Assembly (NCBI GenBank): GCA_026984135.1
Contig: JALSSR010000236.1
Coordinates: forward strand, 1-35,260
Length of the DNA stretch: 35,260 nucleotides
Origin: Bacteroidales bacterium
GTDB taxonomy: Bacteria > Bacteroidota > Bacteroidia > Bacteroidales > JAADJA01
Direction of reading: 5' to 3'
Both the position numbers and the translations under genes were made by a program. The notes under the pieces are model-generated. The model was not told the origin of the DNA and did no database searches. It saw nothing but the letters and a program-made list of their open reading frames with translations. Below, in pieces: positions 13,637-22,100 of this stretch. Numbering within the stretch: the first letter of the stretch is position 1; the number at the start of each line of letters is the position of its first letter.

Positions 13637-13909
13637 GTTTTTTCTCGTTTAGTAATTCACATGTTGTGAACAGGGTTTATTAACAATTTGTTAGCAACGT
13701 ATGAAACAACCCGGTATTACTCCCTTCATCTTAGCATATTTTTTATTGTTCACAAAGAGTTGACATCCTATATATTCCTATACTTTAAGGGATTACGCAA
13801 CAATCCACTTTTTTTCCACCACAGACAATCCTATTTTATACAACCTTTTAATGGGAAATAATGTTTAAGAAATCTATGTTAGAAAACGGTTTTTAAATAA
13901 AAATACGCT
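13637..13909. other. AT-rich spacer between the RNA promoter and the kinase gene
   Basis: I see no gene here. A weak promoter-like pair for the kinase is TTG 13760-13762 with TACTTTAA (13781-13788), which deviates from consensus. The stretch otherwise lacks repeats or strong hairpins. Confidence 0.4.
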
Positions 13910-15955
13910 ATGAGTTTTATCGGAAGTATCACAACAGGAAATCAACATTTTGGAAATACTCTTTTCAGAAAGGGTAGTAACACAGCAATTCCCAACCATT
14001 TCACCAAAACGTATGAGAACAACATCTACAAAACTATTTTTAACAACTCCCCGAATGCAGTAGTGATAATCAGCAAGGAAGGAGAAGTAATTAATGTCAA
14101 CGGCCGGGTTTATGATCTTTTGGGATATCACAGGTCGGAAGTTATGGGAAAAAGTGTAATGACGCTTCCCTTTATTACAAAAGAGAGCAAGGTAACGGTT
14201 GCACAAAAACTATCAACACCCAAATCCGATAGAAATTTACTACCTTATGATCTGAATTTTACAGATAAGAATGGAAATCAAAAAATCGGAAGGGTTTCGG
14301 TTTCGGTAATTGAAGATGAAAACGGACATATACAATATTTTTTAGCCGTAATTAATGAGATAACCGAAGAGAGAAGAAAAGATGCTATTTTGCGCAAACG
14401 AAAAAAACAGCTAAAGACCATATTTGCCGCATCTCCGGACATACTCATTCTGCTGGACGATCATTTCACTTATCAGGTTGTCAATGATAACTTTTGCCAT
14501 TATATCGGAAAAAATGAAAGTGATATTATAGGCAAAACGGATTATGATATTTTTCCGGAAGAAGAAGCCCGAATATACAGGGAAAGTGATATCCGGGTTT
14601 TGATAACCGGACAGCGGTACGAAACCGACCGTTATGTAACCGGTCCCGACGGGAATAAAAGATGGCTCAATGTGATAAAATCACCGATTAAAGATGATAA
14701 TGGTAATTCGTTTGGAATTTTAATAACCATTCGCGAAATATCGCACAGAAAACAAAGAGAAGAGAGAATAAAGCACCTGGCCGATTTGCTTATGCAGGAG
14801 CGAAAACTTTTTAATCAGGGACCTGTTGCCGTGCTCAGGTGGAAGGCAAGCGAAGGTTGGCCGGTTAAAAACAGTTCTACCAATGTCAAGGAGATTTTGG
14901 GTTATTCGGTTCAGGAATTAACCAGTGGCTCCATAGTTTTTGAGGATATTATTCATAAAGACGATTTGAAAAGTGTAAAAACTGAAATTGATAATTCTAT
15001 AAATAAAGGCTCTAATATAATAACCCATAGTCCTTATCGCATAAAACGAAATGACGGCAAGGTTATTTGGGTAACGGGCTACTCAACGGTTATCAGAGAT
15101 GAAAAAGGGAATATAGCCGAGTTTCTCGGTTATATTCTTGATATTACACTGCTTAAAAATACGGAGGAAGAACTGCGCTACCATAAAAGTCATCTTCAGG
15201 AGATTGTAAAGCAGAGGACTAACGATCTGGAAGAAACAAACAGAAAACTATTACAGTCAAAACTTAAGGCGGAGGAATCGGAGAGACTTAAGTCGGCTTT
15301 TCTGGCAAATATGTCGCACGAGATAAGAACTCCAATGAATATCATACTGGGATTTTCCGAGCTACTGAAAGATGAGCAAGATGAGGATACAAAATTAAAA
15401 TATATAGAAAACATTAGTAAAAGCGGTAATCATCTTCTTGAATTGATTGATGACATTATTGACATTTCCAAACTTCAGGCAGGTTTGGTTGAGATAATAA
15501 AATCAGAATTCGTTGTTGATAATGAAATGAAAGATATCCATACGCAATTTTCTCTAAACAAAAAAGAAAAGGTACATTTCCTTTTGGATATTCCGGATGC
15601 AGAGAAGCCGCTTAAAATAAATACTGACAGGTTATTATTAAGACAGGTATTTATTAACCTTATAAGTAATGCACTTAAATTCACAGACAAAGGATATGTC
15701 AAATTCGGATATTCCGTTTCCGATGATTACATTAAATTTTTTGTAAAAGATACGGGAAGAGGAATATCGGAAATTGACAAAGCCATAATCTTCGAGAGAT
15801 TTATGCAGACCAATGACAATAAACGTCCCATTTCAGGTACAGGTCTCGGACTGGCTATTTGCAAGGCCAACGTTAAACTTCTTGGCGGCAAGATATGGTT
15901 TGATTCCGCACCGGATAAGGGTTCTGTCTTTTATTTTACAATTCCTGCAAAATAA
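13910..15955 (+). CDS. Soluble triple-PAS sensor histidine kinase
   Basis: The 681-aa protein has no signal peptide or membrane segment. Three PAS domains follow one another at about residues 43-155 (IFNNSPNAVVIISKEG), 171-290 (FAASPDILILLDD) and 300-420 (a PAC-like end around GNIAEFLGYILDIT). A coiled-coil linker precedes the dimerisation domain with the phospho-accepting H470 in NMSHEIRTPMN. The ATPase domain has the N box NLISNALKFTDKG, G1 box DTGRGIS and G2 box GTGLGLAI. There is no receiver domain and no response regulator beside it, so it is an orphan kinase whose partner lies elsewhere. PAS ligands cannot be deduced. It converges on pbpC with a 13-bp gap. Confidence 0.92.
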   Translation: MSFIGSITTGNQHFGNTLFRKGSNTAIPNHFTKTYENNIYKTIFNNSPNAVVIISKEGEVINVNGRVYDLLGYHRSEVMGKSVMTLPFITKESKVTVAQKLSTPKSDRNLLPYDLNFTDKNGNQKIGRVSVSVIEDENGHIQYFLAVINEITEERRKDAILRKRKKQLKTIFAASPDILILLDDHFTYQVVNDNFCHYIGKNESDIIGKTDYDIFPEEEARIYRESDIRVLITGQRYETDRYVTGPDGNKRWLNVIKSPIKDDNGNSFGILITIREISHRKQREERIKHLADLLMQERKLFNQGPVAVLRWKASEGWPVKNSSTNVKEILGYSVQELTSGSIVFEDIIHKDDLKSVKTEIDNSINKGSNIITHSPYRIKRNDGKVIWVTGYSTVIRDEKGNIAEFLGYILDITLLKNTEEELRYHKSHLQEIVKQRTNDLEETNRKLLQSKLKAEESERLKSAFLANMSHEIRTPMNIILGFSELLKDEQDEDTKLKYIENISKSGNHLLELIDDIIDISKLQAGLVEIIKSEFVVDNEMKDIHTQFSLNKKEKVHFLLDIPDAEKPLKINTDRLLLRQVFINLISNALKFTDKGYVKFGYSVSDDYIKFFVKDTGRGISEIDKAIIFERFMQTNDNKRPISGTGLGLAICKANVKLLGGKIWFDSAPDKGSVFYFTIPAK

Positions 15956-15968
15956 AAGATTGTTATAT

Positions 15969-18329
15969 TTATTTACTTTTGTTTGTCAGAATAACAAAAG
16001 ATATTGTAATCGAGTTTCCTTGACCATCAATTAACGACAAAGTATGTCTTCCGGGTTCCGGGCTTAGAGCCATTTTGTGATCACCTTCGCTAACTCCGAC
16101 AAAGTTTCCGTCAATATGCCAATATATTTTCGCAGTTGATTCATGATGAGCAGCCTGAAAAACAACCTTCCCATTTGAGCCGTCAAGTTCCACAGGGAGA
16201 TAAATTCTTGCATTCCGCTCCGGATATATTAATTCCATCGGTATCTCGCCGTTTGGTACACAACCCTTCATATATGGAGGTAACGGCTTATAAAGAGGGT
16301 TAACCTGCCTGAAATACCATTCCATTACAGGTGGCAAAACAAATTCCGATTTATGTATCATTTTTTCAGGCTCAAAGCACTCGCTTGTCACCCGGTATCT
16401 GCCTGACGGATCAAGGTGAATGAGTTTATGATAGGGGCAGGCAACGGTTTTCAATCCGGATTTCTGTACCCAAACAGTATCAACATGCCCACATATTGAA
16501 GATGCCCTGTAGCCGCTCTCTCTGCATACGGCTATTTTCGCCATTTCATCATAGGGAGCGTCAAACCAACCGGATTGAGGCAGAAGATTAAAAATGTCAA
16601 ACATAACAGGAGCTGCCGCTGACACACCTGTAAGTCCGTTCCTTCCTTCTCCGTCAGCATTTCCCACCCAAACAGCAACAACATACCCAGGAGTTGTTCC
16701 AACAGCCCAACCATCTCGAAAGCCGTAACTTGTACCTGTTTTCCATGCAATTTTTCCTGTGGATGAGAATGATTTCCATCCCGATAATTCTTCAGGCCTG
16801 TTAACCTGCAAAAGGGATTGATAGGTCAGGTAAACGGCAGAAGCAGATAGTTTATATTGTTCCGTCAATTCTTTCCTTTCCGGCTTTTTTATACCTGAAG
16901 AATCCAAAATGTAAACCGGGTGATGCCAGTCGGAGGAACAATATTTACCGTTAAATTCGTAGAAATGATTAAGTACTCTGCTAAAACCCGCATATACACC
17001 TGCCAGATCCCACAGCGTTGCTTCCGAACCTCCAAGAATCAAGGACAGCCCGTAATGACCGGGCGGATTATTCAAAGTGGTAATACCCACACTTTTCAAC
17101 TTTTCATAAAATCTCGGAACACCATAGTGACGTAACATTCTGACAGCCGGAATATTAAGTGAGCGGTAAAGGGCTTTTGAGGCATGGACTGCCCCGTTGT
17201 ATTTCCTGTTGAAATTCTTCGGTGAAAAACCTGCTATCATTGTAGGTATATCCGGGATGAGAGTGTTCGGTAAAATTTCACCGGCATCCAGCATCGAAGC
17301 ATAAAGAACCGGCTTTAAGATGCTTCCGGTACTTCGCGGAGACTGAATAATATCAACATCACTTCCATATTCGGGATTATCTTTATTTTTTGTGTTACCC
17401 ACATAGGCGAGCACCTCTCCCGTCTCAACATCAATAACAATTGCCGCAGCATTATGAATACCATTGAATTTCAGCTGATTGTGGTGAGACTCAACGATTC
17501 TTCCAACTTCAATTTGTAATGAATAATCCAATGTTGTACGAATCTTTTCCCCTTGATGCTCTTTGTATGCTCTTATCAAAAGGTGCTGTGCAGGTTGCCT
17601 GAAAGGCAAGGGTTTTTCCGGCAAGGGCTCACTCATTGAAAGGATGTAATCGGTGGAATCAATAATTCCTTTTTTGAATAGCCTGAGCAGAAGTCTGTTA
17701 CGTTTTTCCTTTAAATGATAATGATTTTTCCCGGGATATATCAGTGACGGGGCATTGGGGAGGACAGCAAGAGAAGCTATCTCCGACCAGGACAGATTGT
17801 CGGGGTTTTGTCCGAAATAACGCCATGCAGCGGCATCAAGCCCCACTACATTACCACCGAAAGGTGCGTTGGAAGCATACAGAGCAAGTATTTCAGCCTT
17901 AGAATATGTCATTTCCAATCGTAGCGCAAGTAACATCTCCAGTAGCTTCTCCTTTATCGTACGCGGCTTCCCTTTTCTCATTAACCGTATTACCTGCATT
18001 GTCAGGGTGCTTCCTCCGCTGACAACCTTCCCCGATTTCAGGTTTTGATACGCAGCCCGCAAAACAGAAAACGGGTTGACACCGGGATGTTGGTAAAAAC
18101 GGTTGTCTTCAAATTCGATTATCGCCGTTTTGAATTTTTCCGGAACATTTTTATTGTATGGAAACCGCCATTGACCGTCGGATGCAATTCTTGCACCGAG
18201 CATAATACCGTTTCTGTCTTCAATGACCGTTGAGGTTGGCACGGGGAAAAGCGTTGAGGGAAGCGAAAACCAAAAAATAACCGATATGACGGTCAGAATC
18301 AATATGGATATTATTTTTTTGATTTTCAT
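15969..18329 (-). CDS. pbpC: Penicillin-binding protein 1C (bifunctional class A PBP)
   Basis: This is a peptidoglycan glycosyltransferase/transpeptidase anchored in the inner membrane by an N-terminal helix (residues about 5-25). The GT51 domain shows the catalytic Glu in FEDNRFYQHPGVN (E74) and GGSTLTMQV. The transpeptidase domain has SxxK at S336-K339 (GSILKP) and KTG at K530. The C-terminal PBP1C domain (about residues 690-780) is present, so the 786-aa length is complete. PBP1C is commonly encoded beside a bacterial alpha-2-macroglobulin, as here, where the two flank a small outer membrane protein gene. The start lies 14 nt after that gene's stop, suggesting cotranscription. Confidence 0.95.
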   Translation of the reverse strand: MKIKKIISILILTVISVIFWFSLPSTLFPVPTSTVIEDRNGIMLGARIASDGQWRFPYNKNVPEKFKTAIIEFEDNRFYQHPGVNPFSVLRAAYQNLKSGKVVSGGSTLTMQVIRLMRKGKPRTIKEKLLEMLLALRLEMTYSKAEILALYASNAPFGGNVVGLDAAAWRYFGQNPDNLSWSEIASLAVLPNAPSLIYPGKNHYHLKEKRNRLLLRLFKKGIIDSTDYILSMSEPLPEKPLPFRQPAQHLLIRAYKEHQGEKIRTTLDYSLQIEVGRIVESHHNQLKFNGIHNAAAIVIDVETGEVLAYVGNTKNKDNPEYGSDVDIIQSPRSTGSILKPVLYASMLDAGEILPNTLIPDIPTMIAGFSPKNFNRKYNGAVHASKALYRSLNIPAVRMLRHYGVPRFYEKLKSVGITTLNNPPGHYGLSLILGGSEATLWDLAGVYAGFSRVLNHFYEFNGKYCSSDWHHPVYILDSSGIKKPERKELTEQYKLSASAVYLTYQSLLQVNRPEELSGWKSFSSTGKIAWKTGTSYGFRDGWAVGTTPGYVVAVWVGNADGEGRNGLTGVSAAAPVMFDIFNLLPQSGWFDAPYDEMAKIAVCRESGYRASSICGHVDTVWVQKSGLKTVACPYHKLIHLDPSGRYRVTSECFEPEKMIHKSEFVLPPVMEWYFRQVNPLYKPLPPYMKGCVPNGEIPMELIYPERNARIYLPVELDGSNGKVVFQAAHHESTAKIYWHIDGNFVGVSEGDHKMALSPEPGRHTLSLIDGQGNSITISFVILTNKSK

Positions 18330-18343
18330 TTTTAACCAACATA

Positions 18344-18883
18344 TTAAAACGAATATCCCACACCAATTCCTCCCCAGGGATACAACACCTGTGCGTCGGC
18401 ACCGGAATTAGTTATTCTCGAATCATAAACATACAAAAATATCATTGCCGAAGCCTTGAAGAAGAAACCGCCTTCCAACTTCTGATATCTATATCCCGTT
18501 CTTAATGTAAAAGCACCTATTGAACGCAATATATCTTCATCTTTCTTTTTATTAAAGAACCAAAACAGCCCCTCTCCTATCTCCCAATTACTAACAGAAC
18601 CATCCTTAAAAGCAAATATCTGATTGAACTCCATGGGAAATCCAAATCCGTAATATTCAAAATCAACATTTTTCATACGCGGGATTGCCGACATACCAAA
18701 TCTGAGACTAAGATCAAACACGGGATTAATTCTTATCATACTTTCGTAATTCAACGAAACGATTCCTCCGTTGCCGAATCCTTCGGCATAAACAACATTG
18801 TTTGCCACCTGCTCCTGCCCGAAGACAGTATTAAAGGCAAGAAGCAAACCAAAAACAGCCGGATACAATTGTTTTATTTTCAT
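18344..18883 (-). CDS. Small outer membrane beta-barrel-like protein in the A2M-PBP1C cluster
   Basis: The 179-aa protein begins with a signal peptide (hydrophobic stretch ending NTVFGQ). It continues with amphipathic strands such as GIVSLNYESMIRI and DLSLRFGMSAI, and ends in GVGYSF, a C-terminal aromatic residue as expected for a protein inserted by the BAM machinery. I do not recognise a named family. It sits 226 nt downstream of the alpha-2-macroglobulin gene and 14 nt upstream of pbpC on the same strand, with its own -7 promoter match. A role together with cell-wall synthesis or the macroglobulin is inferred from location only. Confidence 0.7.
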   Translation of the reverse strand: MKIKQLYPAVFGLLLAFNTVFGQEQVANNVVYAEGFGNGGIVSLNYESMIRINPVFDLSLRFGMSAIPRMKNVDFEYYGFGFPMEFNQIFAFKDGSVSNWEIGEGLFWFFNKKKDEDILRSIGAFTLRTGYRYQKLEGGFFFKASAMIFLYVYDSRITNSGADAQVLYPWGGIGVGYSF

Positions 18884-18904
18884 AAATCATTTTTTTATTT
18901 GCTT

Positions 18905-18912
18905 CAAAACTA
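18905..18912 (-). promoter_or_regulatory. -7 element upstream of the small OMP-pbpC pair
   Basis: On the minus strand TAGTTTTG matches TAnnTTTG, 21 nt before the OMP start codon. A TTG at -33 is not evident, so this is a partial match. Confidence 0.35.
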
Positions 18913-19109
18913 CAAATTATTTCCCCTGAAACATTCTCTTAATCACTTTTTAATATATGATATGGAATATTCAAATAATATACTTTACAGGATTTCTTAT
19001 TGAACACAATATTAAAAAAGAGCATTCGGATATAAGTTGTATATCTTGTCCTCAAAAGCATATGGAACAAGGTTTTGCCGCGGGTTGACAAGTCACCGGC
19101 AAAACAAAG

Positions 19110-22100
19110 CTATTTCTCACCCGGCTTAACCACCTCGACCCATTGTCCGGGTACTCTGGCATTAATGCTATTGTTATACATTGCTTCACAAGTGACGGCA
19201 GGAAGATAAAATTTACCAAGATATGAGGCATTAAGAGTGACAATAAACGTTTTATTGCCATGCCCGATATCAAAATAAGTATAAACCCTGTCGTCACGAA
19301 TATCCTGATATGTGGGATAATCGGCGTGATGAACCGTAGTATAATCCGCAAGCCTTGTATTGATGATCTCCCATCCCGAAGGAAATATTTGAGTTATTGC
19401 CATATTTTCAAGCCATCCATATATCCCGGGATTAAAAACTTTCACAACTGCAAGAAAATCCGTTCCCTGCTCAATTTTCGACACATCAATTTCCTTTCCC
19501 TTTAGCGTTGTATATTTCACATTAATTATCAGATTATTTTCGGCAGATGTTTCATCACCCGTCACCGGTGTTCCCTGCAATACCAAACGCGCGAAAATAA
19601 GTGATTCACCTTTATTTTCAATAATCACTTTACCCGAATCGTTTTTTTGAAAATTCAGGTCGAACTGCGAAATGGGAAGTTGGGTTCTAACCTCCGTTTT
19701 TTTATCCGAATTCATTTTATAATTATAATGGAGTTCATCACCGGTTATTTTGTTCTTTCCTGCATATTTTCCGATGGCACAAAGGCAAAAGGCAGTTGTT
19801 TGAGTGCTGTACCAACTGTTTGAGCTGAGTTTACGAGCAATTTGGGCAACCAACTTTGCAGCCACCTCCTTTTCACCGAGTATGGTCATCGTTTCAAGTA
19901 TCATTGCCTGGTCGCGCAAAACGGAACCATAAACATAATTTCTTAAATGATATTTCGGAACATCCGTAGAAAGATCTTTTACCAGATTTTTAGCAACCTC
20001 GGTTTGTCCGGCGAGAGCATAAGCCGCGGCAAGCCTCCATTTCGAAGATACGAAACTCACCTTTTCCTTTAGGCGATTCATTGCACCCATTTCCGGAGAA
20101 CCGGCAAGTGCAAGCGTATAGAGGCGATATGCCTGAGCAAATTCATAACCGCTGTAATACCCCGGATACTTATCATTGTAATAGGCCCAGTCACGTGCAG
20201 CCTTTTTCTGGTATTCAATCCAGCTATCTTTAAATCCCGGAGGCAATGAATATCCCTTATTTTCAGCTTCCAGCATAAAATGTCCGGCATAGGTAGTCAA
20301 CCAGTCATTTGCAGTCAAAGCATTGGGCCAATATCTGAATCCTCCGTTTGGAAGTTGCATAAACCCGAGAGCCCTGATAGCCTCCTTAACATTTTTTGTA
20401 GTATAATTCGTAACTCTTTGATCGGTCTCTATAAAATCCGAAATATAGAGTTGCGGGAATGCGGCTGAAGTTGTCTGTTCGCCGCAGCCATACGGATAAT
20501 GCAATAAATATTTAAGCCTTCTGCCAAAGTCAATAGGCGGAATATCCGAAACCTCAAATGTTCCCTCGTTTGTTCCCGATATTCCAATGGGCTTATAAGC
20601 TATTGTCGTGGATTCGCCGGGATTGATAACTGTTTCAAGAATATCCGTTACGGGTGGATTGGGATTCCTGACGTTCAGTTCAAGGTCGTACGAAGCCTTT
20701 TCACCACCACCGGTAGCGATTACGGTAACCCGGGCAATTCCGGTATTCTCGGCAACTTTAAGACTAAAAGTCACAAGTTTATCGCCCGTCTTATCAAAAT
20801 GGACGTTCCGAACCTTACTTCCCACTATTCCGAACATTTCATTTGTTTTCACTTCAAGTTTAACATCTTTAACCTTTTTATCCATAGCAAAAACGGTAAC
20901 GGGCAACTTTACCTCTTCATCGGGACCAAGAACACGCGGTAAAGTTGCAAGTATCATAAGCGGATTTCTCACGGGAACTGTTTTGTCAACAGAGCCGTAA
21001 GCGCCCCGGTTACCCGCAACCACCATAACTCTTACCGAACCTACATATTTAGGCATCTTTAATTTATGCTCATTCCTGCCGCCATTAAGCGTGAAAGGAC
21101 CGAGAAACATAACCACAGGTTTAAAGCGGTTGGCTTTTTGTTTGTTTTTAACCTGTTCACCCTCATCACCGCCTATGGCGAATAATTTCTCCATTTTTCC
21201 TCCATAAGCACCAAGCACATAATCATATAAGTCCCAGGTTTTCACACCAAGAGCTTCACGGGCATAAAAAGCCGACCAGGGATCGGGCGTTTTAAACCTT
21301 GTCAGATCGAGCAAACCGTCATCAACAATTGCAAGGGTATAGGTCATAGGCTTGTCATTTTTTTCCGAAACCCGGATTGTAAAATTCTTTTCGGGTTTTA
21401 GCTCGTCAGGCATATCAATTTGAGGATAAAGACGTGTTTTTCGATCTTCAACCGAAATATTGATAACTCCGTAAAGTCTTATCGGCAGATCGTTAGCCGT
21501 CTGTGCGTGGGGCTGGACATACGTAATTCCAACATACACGTTCGGGCACATATCTTCTGTTATATCAACAATAAACTTTGTTTCCTTCTTTTCAGGCTCC
21601 GGAATAATCCAGTAGGCATCAATTACACGAGAACCGTTCTCAACAGTTACCAAAGCCCGGCCCAGTCCGCTTGTCGGGAAGGATATCTCGGCTTTTTCTC
21701 CCACATTATATTTTTTCTTATCAGATGAAAAAGCAAGTACGGCAGGTCCCTCAGGACGTTTTCTGTTCGACCGGCTTCTCCACTCCGGCCAGTCGGCATA
21801 GAAATATTTCCCCGTAGAATGATGCCCTGAGGGGTCTTTTACATAAAGAAGATATCTTCCCCAATCGGGATATTCCACTTTGAAAGTAAAAGAGCCTTTT
21901 CCATTTTTTGCAGAGACGGTTTTTTTCATAAGCAACTCGTGATAGCTGCTGTTAAAATAATTTCCCAAATTTTGCTCGGAAACGTCCCACCACCATCTCC
22001 AGCGAACCTTATATAGCATCACTTCAAGATTTTCAGCCGATACGGGATTTCCGTTTTCGTCAACAACGGCAATATGTCCGGTATATGTGCTGTCAGTCAC